A DNA stretch of 64,000 nucleotides from Primula veris (taxonomy: Eukaryota; Streptophyta; Magnoliopsida; Ericales; Primulaceae): assembly GCA_963682055.1 (NCBI GenBank), contig OY821742.1, positions 2,255,816-2,319,815 of the forward strand, written 5' to 3'. Of the stretch, positions 17,925 to 28,899 are shown one piece after another. Under the pieces are notes generated by a model. That model searched no databases and was not told where the DNA came from. It saw nothing but the letters and a program-made list of their open reading frames with translations. A program made the position numbers and the translations under genes. The number at the start of each line of letters is the position of its first letter. The first letter of the stretch is position 1.

Positions 17925-20915
17925 ATGGGTTACTACACCATTTATATTCCAGTGTTACTCATACTCACCCTACTTACCATGCACCCAGTAATCGGATGGC
18001 GTCCATGGCCTAACACCAAAACCAATGGCTCAGATCTTTTGTTAGGAGTGTCAAAAAAATTTGAAGGGTCATCTGAGTTTGTGAAAATGAAATACCATAT
18101 GGGACCTGTTTTAACTGCTAATATTACTGTACATATTATATGGTATGGCAAGTGGCAAAATGGTCAAAAAAGGATTATTAGAGAATTTATTAATTCAATC
18201 TCGGCTGTTGGTGTTAAGAAACCTTCTGTTGCTAGTTGGTGGAAAACGGTTTGTGGTTTTATTTTATTTTATTTCATTTTGTATTAGCTTACAATTTATC
18301 GTGTTACTGTTTATAAGTTATTTCGTTTTCGAACGGGACATAGTAAGTATTAAATTTTATTATAACTGATACATGTAATGTTAACGGTCAACAAACTATT
18401 TAATTAGTTTAGTTGCTCGAGTCAAAATGCAATATAACTTTTAGTTGATGTGGGGGCAATCGAAAGAGGAAAAATGATTGATTTTCATTTTATTGAATGA
18501 CAATTTGGAAGTCTTTTTAGTATTTTCATAGATAAATAGAGCTCAGTCTTGGTAAATTAATAAGTTGAGTAGAAATAATTAGTGTAAGAGTATTGACTTA
18601 AATTTTTTATTTGAAATAAGTACTCCAATAAGTAGAAATAATTAAGTGGAAAATAAGTCATTTTGCAATCTCGAACATGCAGTAAAATCATTAGTCATCT
18701 TATTTAGGCATTAGACATAGATGTTCTAATTTTTTTATTTTATTTCTGGAGAATAATATAATTATCACAACTTACGGTTGTTCAACTAAATCGCGGTAAT
18801 ATATTATTGTCGGATCAAAATAACAACTGGAGTAGCAGTAAAAAAAACTCTAGGCACATAGCAAAAAAGAGGTCTATGGCAAGACGATTTGAGCGTGTGG
18901 CGGCTTCATGACAGTTTATTCGACTAATAATGGTTATTTGATGTTTTTTTTTTCAATCAATGACATCTTTATAACGGGTTTTTACCATGCCGATATTTTT
19001 TAATCGGAACTAAGTCATAAAGCCATGTTGATGCCTATGTTGTACAACCCAATTTACTATGTTTTTGTTATATTTGCAATGGTATAAACCTTTTCTTATC
19101 GCTATTATTTATAACAGGTCCAGCTCTACACAGACCAAACTGGAGAAAACATTTCTCGAACGGTCCGGTTAGGTGAAGAGAAAAACGACCGGTTTTATTC
19201 TCACGGGAAATCGCTCACGCGCTTATCCGTTCAATCAGTGATAAAAAGCCATGTCTCCGCATCCACGCGCCCATTACCAATAAACCCAAAAGGGCTCTAT
19301 TTATTGCTCACTTCTGATGATGTTTACGTACAGGATTTCTGTAAAAATGTGTGTGGATTTCATTATTTCACATTTCCGTCTATCGTCGGTCACACGCTCC
19401 CTTATGCCTGGGTGGGCAACTCCGCAAAGCTTTGCCCAGGTACACATTTTTTTAATTAGCTCTAATTATATATAATGGACTCCACCAGATCTTATATTGA
19501 GAAAAAAATCGATGTTTTTTACCGTGTTCTTGATGTTTTTTATATCGATTTTAGACTTTTAATTAGCTCTTTTATTACTTGTGAAAAAAAAACATTTATA
19601 GTAGTTCCTAGTTTTAGGTTCCACTGAAATAACATTATTATGTTATGTGCTCAAAAAACATACTAATCGTTCCTTCCCAATTAATTGTCTATTATGAAAA
19701 TACGTGTAATTTTGATCGGACAACAAAATTGTCGGAATGAAAATTTTCAAAAGTTAATCGTATAGTTCAAACATTAAATTATATGAATTAGGTTTAAAAT
19801 TTATTATTTCGACAATTTTGATATATGTTATAAACCGGTCAAAATTGTACGTAATTTCGTAGATAACAATTAATTGAGAATGGAGTAATATAATCGGTAT
19901 CCTTTGAATAATATTGAAAGGTATATTTGTAGTTACCGGTGATCATTTAATATGATTACATAGCTGTATTAAATAAATAATACCACTTTATTAAATTTAA
20001 AAGTAAAGTACTACTATCAAATTATTTTCTAATAATATTGTTAATTGTTAGTATCTTGATATATAGTCAAAATTTTCTGACACCGTCTAGTTGAAAGTCA
20101 AATTACTCATATTTATCAGATGATTGAAAATCTCACGTTTACGTGGCAGCTGCAAAATAATTTTATGTTATTTTTTCTTTCGTTTTCTTCTGTGATTTTG
20201 TTTTCTTCTGTGATTTCGTTTTCATATATTAAAAACTTCTCCAAATTGTCTCTAACAAAACAACAACTTCACGAAGGAAATCACAAAAGAAAACGAAAGA
20301 AAAATAAATAAATTATTTGACAGCTGTCATGTGTACTGCCACGTAGACGTGGGATTTACAATCTCACGTGTCTGTTATAGGTAGGAGTAATTTGCATAAG
20401 TAAAAAAGAATCCCCCTAAAGTACACCTTAATTAGTAGTTAATACTATATTACATCAAATATATATTTTTGACCGAAATATATCTTCTGCGTATTTTATC
20501 TAACAGAAATCTCCTCACTCGGTTATTAATACAAATGTGTCCCCGATATATAGGTACGTGCGCATACCCGTTCGCCAAACCAGATTTTATCCCAATGAAG
20601 GCACTAAACTCACCCAACGGTGATGTGGGTGTGGACGGGATGGTAAGTGTGATTGGTCACGAGATTGCTGAGCTGGCGAGTAACCCGCTCGTTAATGCTT
20701 GGTATGCTGGTGGTGACCCGATTTTTCCAGTGGAAATAGCGGATTTATGTGAAGGTATATATGGGACAGGTGGTGGGGGTTCTTATACGGGACAAATGTT
20801 GGACGGTCATGATGGTGCCACGTATAATATGAACGGTGTTCGTAGGAGGTATTTGGTGCAATGGCTTTGGAACAATGAGTTGGGTTACTGCAGAGGGCCT
20901 AATGCACTTGATTAG
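17925..20915 (+). CDS. EXL3: EXORDIUM-like protein (Phi-1 family, EXL3 type), three exons
   Basis: Exons: 17925-18248, 19118-19439, 20554-20915; 335 codons plus stop, normal for the family. Residues 1-24 are a signal peptide with a leucine-rich core, so the product is apoplastic. The PHI-1/EXORDIUM domain (Pfam PF04674) follows, with landmarks [10 protein letters not shown] (about 66-75), [15 protein letters not shown] across the first junction, [40 protein letters not shown] across the second junction, [19 protein letters not shown] and [20 protein letters not shown]. The first six bases of the mature region give WRPWP. EXO/EXL proteins promote brassinosteroid-linked growth and carbon-starvation responses from the cell wall; the biochemical activity is unknown. 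The EXL3 label rests on its neighbour LPA2, next to EXL3 in Arabidopsis as I recall. Intron 2 holds a Stowaway-like MITE and a long foldback sequence. Confidence 0.93.
19661..19887. mobile_element. Stowaway-like MITE in EXL intron 2
   Basis: The element is bounded by TA dinucleotides, with left end TACTAATCGTTCCTTCCC and right end TTGAGAATGGAGTA, degenerate forms of the Tc1/mariner Stowaway terminus CTCCCTCCGTTCCC. Inside are the paired blocks GAAAATACGTGTAATTTTGA and GTACGTAATTTCGTAG. Related sequence is found at 37141-37313, 37400-37590 and, split by a satellite, at 56991-60464. Confidence 0.7.
20099..20394. repeat. ~296 bp foldback sequence in EXL intron 2
   Basis: The two arms are long imperfect inverted repeats: CAAATTACTC at 20099 pairs with GAGTAATTTG ending at 20394, CTCACGTTTACGTGGCAG pairs with CTGCCACGTAGACGTGGG, and CTTTCGTTTTCTTCTGTG pairs with CACAAAAGAAAACGAAAG. 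This is a MITE-type foldback, possibly Mutator-like, though no clear target duplication is seen. It contains several ACGTG cores (G-box/ABRE-like), which could be incidental. Confidence 0.7.
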
Positions 20916-22494
20916 CGACGGGAAATAGAGTTTGATTTTGCTCGTATTTATGTATTTTGGAATCCGAAAATGTTAGTTATACATAATTTTGTACTTTCCC
21001 TTGTTTTTTTAAACTATTCGTCTATTATGATCATCAATCTACTTGTTAAAGATGCTTTACGGATTTACCGTATCTATGTTGCTTTTACATATTTGGCCAT
21101 GGTGTGACAGAATGCAAAATTATGTCAACGGAATAGTCGGAATGAAAAATTACTAGTATTTTTTGAACTCTGGCAAGATGAATTTTATTAAAAAAGAATA
21201 CAGGACAACTAAAACGGAATTATGTATCTGTCACATACTAACATCTACATATATTCGCATCGATGAGTTGCTACTACTTAATTACTAGCACCCCGCTTAA
21301 AGTGTCGTTCCTTGGCGAGTCGGTGATATGACAATTAGCAAATGGTGTTGTGATGTAGAGTCCAGTACAAAAATGTTGTTTTTAGATCTCAAGCACAAGT
21401 ATAAATGTATAATTAATGTCAATTCGTTTAGTTATCACCTTTTAATTGTCGCCTGCCGCGTCGATTCTTGATTTATAGATTTAAGAGAATGGATGATTCT
21501 TAAAACGCGAACGGAATGTTAACACATAAGCTCCACATTCTTGGATCTCGAAAACCAAATATATGTTTATTTTTGGTTAGGTTGTAATTTAAAAAACATT
21601 AGTTTTACATATAAAAATTAAATCTAGAAACGGAGAACTAATTATAGGTTGAAAGCTACACTTATCGACTATCTATACTATTATTATAAGTCAACTCAAA
21701 AGTCTTGAGACTGCCAGATTTTTGTCATATTTTTTTTCAAAAATACTCTTACAACTTTATATTAATTACAATAATATCATACTCGCATAAAAATATAAAA
21801 AGTAAAAGCTAATAAAACTATTTATCTCTTTTTAACAACCAAACATTCTTTTAAATCTTAAAACTATATTTTTTTTTTGTATTATCCATATATTTATATC
21901 ATAACTAAACTTATTTTCTATATTTTTTTTACACTACGTGCCGCCTACGTAACGTGTGAGACACGATTACTAGAGTTCCACTTGTTAGAACCTAAATAAC
22001 CTCCTAATTTTAGCATATCCCAAGGGAAATCTTTTTTTTATATTTAATTTGAGTATTTTTTATAGTAAAATGAAATTATGTACAATGCATTAGCTTACGA
22101 TATACGCCTCCACTATAAGTTTCTTTACTTTAATGATTTTGCACCGTTTTATTAAATGAATAGTAGTCTTTTGAGAATGCTTTTTTATAGTTCACTTTTT
22201 AAAGGGGCACGGTTTGTCATGCTAATTGCTAACATAATCCACCAAGTCCAGTACCATTTTTGTTTGTTTATGTAAGGAATTTTTTTATTTTTTTTTTATA
22301 TATTTCGTCCAAACAAAACCTACCTAAAATTATATGCCGGGTTAAATATACCAATTATTTTTATTTCGATATTGAAATTATATTTTTATTTAATTAATAA
22401 TTGGTTCACCTGGTTCGTCACGTCAACCGATAAAATTTTTGGGTAATGTTTTTAGACGACTATAGCAATATTTTTTTGCCTCTACTCCAATAAT
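20916..22494. other. Intergenic DNA downstream of EXL gene
   Basis: Starts with the EXL 3'UTR. The rest is AT-rich with no recognisable gene, RNA gene or clear repeat. Confidence 0.5.
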
Positions 22495-23078
22495 TAGGGG
22501 TGACATCGGTTCGGTACCGAACGTTTTGACTACATACCGATACCGTAGCAAACTAGTTTGGTTTGAGAATTTTTATACCATTACCGAACCAAAAAATTCG
22601 GTATACCGAACTTTCGGTATACCAAACTATTCGGTTGGTTCGGTTCGGTTTCGGTTTTATACCAAACTTTAGAGTTTACAAATGATAATAGAAAAATGGT
22701 GCGATTTGGAAAAAAAAACATAGTATAAAGTTTTAAAAATAGTAGATTAAAAATATTTATTTATTTATATTATTGTTACGTTTCTTGTTTTTTTGCATAA
22801 AAGATTAAATACTACTAGACATTTCTAGTAAAATTTATAAATAAATAAAAATATTATAAATAATTAAGTGTATATAATTATTTTATTTTATTTGTCTATA
22901 TAGTATATTTTAATATTTCGGTTTGAATCGGTATCATACCGAACTTACCAAACGAATACCGAAACCGAACGGACTTTCAAAGATCGGTTCAGTTATACCG
23001 TACCGTAATGTCGGTATACCAAACTTTTAGTACTGAATTGATTGGTTTGGCTCGAAAAACGATCGGTTTGTACAATTC
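22495..23078. mobile_element. Degenerate hAT-like element with CGGTATACCGAA motifs
   Basis: The left end TAGGGGTGACATCGGTTCGG resembles the other TAGGG-type termini here. Subterminal blocks on both sides contain repeated palindromic motifs such as CGGTATACCGAA and TTCGGTATACC around an AT-rich core (about 22680-22910). The right end is not clear (weak match near 23078) and no target duplication was found, so the boundary is approximate. Confidence 0.5.
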
Positions 23079-24273
23079 ATGCTTTTAGTCCTTTATAATT
23101 TATAAGATGATTGGAAAAGAATAACTGACATTTACATTTGTTTGGTAATTTTTGTTCATTCGAGCTATTTTCTTTTTTTTTTCATGCAAACTATTGCAGC
23201 CAAACAAACCCTTATGTGAATAGGAAGCATTTTATTCACTTATTGAGGTGAATTATTTGTTTTCATAGTATTAATGGTCTGTCATCTGTGTACATATCTT
23301 GTTATACAATCCAGCTTTTAATAATTTGTCGAATATGATGTGAAGACTTTGGCTTTACTGGGAAGTGCCCAATATAATTACTTAATTACTTAACCATACC
23401 CCATGTAATACTAAAGAAATAAAAAGTGTACTCTTAGTATGGAAAAAGTGTAACATAAAATATTTTTCATAATGTTCAACTAATTATATACAATCATAAG
23501 CTTGTAACCAATAGTCAAACACGGCTGAGGAATAAATAAATAAAGCTAAAGTGGCGCCTAAAGTGCTTTTTAATAGTACTATATCTTTGTCTCTTTTTAT
23601 TAATTACTCTCTTAACCCTCTACATCTAATCACTATAAATATTAACCATATAGTCTTTCTTTATTTATAATACACATCTTCAAAATGCGAATTAAGCGCA
23701 CTTGAGTTTTGAACTTTACATGAAACCATGTTGGTAGTCTGATAGTAAAGTACTAAGTGTTACTAAGTAACTACAGTATATAGCAACGGAGTTTGTTAAT
23801 GTTATTTTGCTATTCTGTTTTAAATTTGACGATACTCATTATAGCAGCAAATATTTTAAATGTGAAGTTCAGTTGAATGCATTGTTAAACTGAAATTATT
23901 AGATAATAGAATAAAACAAAATGGATTCATGCCTACATATTGTACTTGAGGATTTATGGAGTAGAAAACACTTGAAAAACTTACTATCTTCGTTATGTAA
24001 AACCATCATAAGGACACTAGGCACCGTTGTTTTGTGTGCTTGTCTCGAAAAAGAAATACCAATCGGACCTACTTTAACAACATGGGAATTTTCATGTACA
24101 ATGTTCAAATTTGTAGGAGTGGTTGGTGTAATAAGAATAAAGAGAACAAAAAATACACAGTACCTCTACACATCTTGTCTCACATTACCTAAATTTATGG
24201 ATTTGTAATGTGAATGGAGTTGCAGCATTAAGCAGGATGAATTGGTTTGCTACTTGATGAAATTAGTCCCCAT
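23079..24273. other. Intergenic DNA, no gene seen
   Basis: AT-rich sequence. A 95-codon frame at 23921-24208 overlaps a 69-codon frame on the opposite strand, and neither resembles a known family. Bases 24266-24273 are the left target duplication of the next element. Confidence 0.45.
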
Positions 24274-24841
24274 TCTGTGTGGGTAAAAAATTCGTAAATC
24301 CGTCTCGTAACTCAACCCATATGGATTGAGACGAGTTGGGATGGGTTGAATGTAAAAAAAAATTCAATCCGTCCCGCCCCAATCCGCTATATATTTTGTG
24401 GGCTGAGTTAGAGTTGAGGTTCACAAACCACGGGTTAATCCGTCTCAATCCGTTTCAACCCATAATATATATACATTATGTGTATTTTAAGATACCAACC
24501 TTTAATTATTACTTGTTCGTGAATGTTCTAAACGTACTTTGATTGAGTTTAATTTATATTTCTGTTTGAAATATTCAATTTATTTTAAAATTTGGGTTGA
24601 TTATGCAAACTATGAAAAATAAAGGACCAAAATAAAAATTTAAGAATCAATCTAAACCCAACCCGCAATTTATTTTGCGGGTTGGATTGGGTTGGGTTGG
24701 GGTTTTAATTGTAACGGGTTGGATTGGGTTGGGTTGAGATTTAAATTTCATCGATCCGCCCCAATCCGCCCCGTCATTTATTTTACGGGTTGGGTTATGA
24801 TTGAAACAAATCCGTTACAATCCGTCCCGTGTCCACCCCTA
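24274..24841. mobile_element. 568 bp hAT-type non-autonomous element (copy B)
   Basis: Flanked by GTCCCCAT (24266-24273) and GTCCCCAC (24842-24849), an 8-bp target duplication with one change. The right end is TGTCCACCCCTA; the left end is decayed but continues into GGGTAAAAAATTCG. The interior has AACCCGC and GGGTTGGGTTGG blocks shared with copies A and C, in opposite orientation to copy C. Confidence 0.85.
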
Positions 24842-25890
24842 GTCCCCACTATCCACTAATCCTAATAATTAACGATTTTAATTAATTATTTTCTGAGCAT
24901 ATTTAACAGGTTTCACATGTTTAGAAGATGTATTAATCTTTTCACAATATATTTTCCTGTAATTAGATTCCTCTCTTATGGACTATGAAGTACTAGAAGA
25001 AATGTAGAAGTTCAGATCATATTGAAACCGTGAAAATTCAACATTTTGCAAAAGTAATAGGTTACAATATATTAGACAAAAGCTATACATTTATTACATC
25101 TTTCTTTCATTTTTGCTTGTATATAGCCAGTCAATATAGAAATATAATCAGTAAATTTATACAAGTACTGACAACGAGTAAGTTTTTACTTTTTGTTTAA
25201 CTTTACAATCAGTAAATTTATACTTTGACGTCGAGTAAATTAAATTTATAATCAGCAAAACTGGTCTTTGATCATATGTAATTATGTATATACGAATTAA
25301 AAATTTGTACAAATGAAAATATGAGTGTAAATGGTTGACATATAACATGGTAGGTTTCATTAGGTAAGTCTAATAATTTCAAAGTGCATGACATTAATAT
25401 GAATGACACTGGTGTGAATTAGATAATACTGTTCAGTATATTGTACTGTGTGATCCTCATTCATTTAAAAAGTAAATATATAGCTAGGTCAACAAATATT
25501 AATTTGGTGTAATAGGAGTTGGTAGTATTTCAACAAACTTTATGGTAGTACAATAATAATTTCATGATCTTCTAGGGATCTATATCATTTATCAGTGTTG
25601 AATGACATTTTATTTTATAGTACTCGTTTATGTAAGATAGGTACGCATCCCTAACTCATAGATTCACTATTTTTAGTCTCGTCACATTTAATTATGGTAC
25701 CATCCGTCATCCCTTTAAATTTAATAGCCAGGACAGTACATTTGCAATTAAAGGAAAAAAAAGTCACAAATAATATTATAAAATCTAGTGTAACTTCAGA
25801 CGTGTCAGGATGAGTTCTTAAGTTTATTAAATAATATAAATAAACTAAGGTTTATATTGAAATCGGATACACTATTTATACACTCATTAC
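24842..25890. other. Intergenic DNA between two hAT-type elements
   Basis: No gene recognised. A short local repeat (AATCAGTAAATTTATAC) occurs near 25148 and 25208. The stretch ends in the CTCATTAC target duplication of the next element. Confidence 0.45.
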
Positions 25891-26601
25891 TAGGGGTGGG
25901 CACGGGACGGATTGGGACGGATTGGTCTCAATCCTAACCCGCCCCGTAAAATAAATGGCGGGACGGATTGGGGCGAATTAGTGAAATTCAAATTCCAACC
26001 CAACCCAACCCAACCCATTATAATTAAAACCCCAACCCAACCCAACCCAGCCCATTATCAAGCGGGGCGGATTGGGTGCGGGTTGTTTCTTGAATTTTCA
26101 TTTTAGTCATTAATTTTTTATTATTTCGCATAATTTACCTAAATATTTAAAAAAAAAAAAAATTCAAATAGAAATATAAACTAAAAGCCAACCAAAATAC
26201 GTTTAGAATGTTCGGAACAAATAACAAAACTAAAACAAAACAAAACAAAACAAATTGTTATTCATCAACATAATCAAAATAAAGTTTAATAGCTAATTGA
26301 ATCCACAAGTTCAATAGCTACAGATTTCGTAATAACTTTATATAACTTCATATTTGACTATACTTCAATTACAAATAAAGTTTTTAAAAATAAATTAACC
26401 ACCCATACTACCTAGACCCAGATTAAAAATTCTTTCTTTTTGTAAGTACGAGATAATACATTGAATTTATAAGACAATATATCAATCAAATCATTAAACT
26501 TAAGTTTGGACAATCCAAAGATTTTTTGTCTATATATATAATTTTTCTTAAATCAATACTATTATAATATAGAAACTCTTATTAAAAAAGATCTTGAGAA
26601 A

Positions 26602-26653
<52 letters not shown>

Positions 26654-26838
26654 ATTGAAACGGGTTGAGATGGATTAACCCGCGGTTTGGAACCCCAACC
26701 CTAACTCAACCCACGAATTTTTTTACGGATTGGGGCGGGGCGGATTTAACTTTTTTTGACACCCAACCCGCCCCAATCCGCCCCAACCCGCACGGATTGG
26801 ATTACGGGGCGGGTTTGCGGATTTTTTACCCACCCCTA
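25891..26838. mobile_element. 948 bp hAT-type non-autonomous element (copy C), intact ends
   Basis: The TIR TAGGGGTGGG at 25891 matches CCCACCCCTA ending at 26838. A perfect 8-bp target duplication, CTCATTAC, occupies 25883-25890 and 26839-26846. GC-rich subterminal blocks (GGATTGGGGCGG, CCGCCCCAATCCG) flank an AT-rich core with a long TA microsatellite at about 26607-26649. There is no transposase coding capacity. This is the youngest-looking member of the family because its duplication is perfect. Confidence 0.92.
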
Positions 26839-28302
26839 CTCATTACCACACTTATAAGAGTCGAAACGTAATTATAACAAAATCGTTTACAATTGAATAT
26901 GTTTTGTATAAATTTGTTTTGTTCTTGCCATACATACGATTGATGACGTGTTCAGTGTCGAAGAAGTGGGTAAATAATGTCGGTATTATTGTGGCAATAG
27001 AGTATTTTTTGCAACCGCATCAGCAATATTAAATATTTTCTCAAACCTAACACATTTTATATATTTTAAGTAACCGTTTACATTTAAACAAAATTATAGT
27101 TTTCTTATTAATTTACTTATAATAACCCTACATTATTTCATTTTATTTGTTTATTATCATTTAATAATCATAACTATATTTCAAACACAATAATGTGGAT
27201 AACATGATAATTTATTATGATTTTATTCATCTAGGGAATCATATACATTTATCATATATAAGATGAATTTGGTGTTAGCTGAAATTTATAAAATTTATAA
27301 AGTAGTGAATGCATACCAATTTTTATATCGTAATCATTAAATTTTAAATTAAAATATGTGTTGAGGTATAATATGCTAATGCTCCAACTAAGACACCTTT
27401 AACTTTATGTCAATGACAAGACCTTACAAAATAAAATAATTTAGTATTTAATGTAACTTGTTACTCAATAATATAAAATTTTAATTGATTTCCCACTAAA
27501 AAGTAAAAACAAATTAACAGAAAAAAGGAATATCAAAAACACCCCCAAGGTATTGCGTTCTATCAATTCAGTCCAAGAGCTTAAAGTTGTATCGACTTTC
27601 ACCCTGAGGAATAAGGGTTTACACCCTTTTGTCACTTTATCGAACACATTACCTTTTCAAGTGTGAACCTAATAGACAAATTCAGAGTTTGATTTTAGAA
27701 AAAAAGATCTTATTAATTAGTAATCCAGCTTAGAGATTCTTAGTAGAGAAGTCAAAAGTCTTATTTTAAGTTAATTGTAACAATGCTTTTAGTTTTTGAT
27801 CATTCTGACTATCATGAATTTTTAAATTCACTTTTGAAGGGAAAAATAGTCAAGAAATGGGGAAAAGGACTAATTGATACGATTATGAAGTATAAGGGAG
27901 GAAATCAACAAAAGTAAAATTTCTGGACTAAATCGACAACAATCAATATCTTGGTTTTTGAATAATGCCCAAAAAGTAATTAAAGCACGTAATAAGAAAA
28001 AGGCTTATTAGGCAATATTCAAGTGGCAAAACATTTATTTATTTTAATTTATGAAGAGGGAGGAAATTGAATTCGTGAAAATGTTGTAAAAGTAGTAAGG
28101 TTTTAGTATATTTTCATTGAAAAAAACAAAAACCAAATAATTGTTGGACAAAATACAAAGTCTTTCACTACATACATAACAACAAAAACTCAGAGAACAA
28201 TTTGACCATTGTTTCCGTTCAAGATTCCAAATAAGGAGAATCATTTAGTAGATCCAAGAGTAAAACCTCCAAAGCAAAAAAGAAAAAAAGTAACAGCAAT
28301 AC
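26839..28302. other. Intergenic DNA, no gene seen
   Basis: Very AT-rich. Frames at 27465-27647 and 28044-28244 (minus) lack any family resemblance or start context. No repeat with clear ends was found. Confidence 0.45.
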
Positions 28303-28450
28303 GGAGACAAAGTACTTGACTCTGAGTCAAGTTATTCTGCTTTCTAGACCATTTGATCTGTTATTTTATCAATACAGTATTAATAAAATATAGATCCAAT
28401 AGTTGGGGGAAGCAGAGTAACTCTGATTTAGAGTCAGGTACTCTGCTTCC
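28303..28450. repeat. 148 bp near-perfect hairpin (MITE or small-RNA precursor-like)
   Basis: The whole segment folds on itself. The left arm starts GGAGACAAAGTACTTGACTC and the right arm ends GAGTCAGGTACTCTGCTTCC. Each arm also contains its own small palindrome (ACTTGACTCTGAGTCAAGT at 28314-28332; GGAAGCAGAGTA with TACTCTGCTTCC on the right). The loop is only a few bases near CAATACAGTATTAAT. It could be a foldback MITE or a miRNA/siRNA-producing hairpin; no target duplication is certain. Confidence 0.75.
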
Positions 28451-28899
28451 GGAAAATACAAGGTGTGGTTGAAAATTACATAAATAATAGTAGTAAAATT
28501 TATCATGGTGACAAGACATCCACAGTTCTCTAATTATTATTATTTTTTTGAAAATAAGATTTCCAGATAAAATGGTGACTGATCAAGCAACTAATTTTTT
28601 TACATGGTGAGGATAAAATACTTTTATACTTTTAACAGTGGTCAAGATAAAAGGCGAGTAAAATGGACCGGTACGTACCGGCTTACCATTTTTTTTTGTA
28701 TCCTGCGCAAAATTTAATCGTAAATAATATGTCTGGCATACAGGCTATATCCACAAATTAAAATGCTCACTAGTCACTGGTTTAGTGGTTTATACGAATC
28801 GTGATTCGGAGGTATGACTATATTGACGCATCCGCGCTATCGATTTTATCCTGTTGTGGATGCTATATGAGAGGAAAATATATTTTGCAGTGTATCACC

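Noticed and set aside
28668..28681. 14 bp palindrome CCGGTACGTACCGG
   Set aside because: A single short palindrome with no repeat, gene or promoter context.
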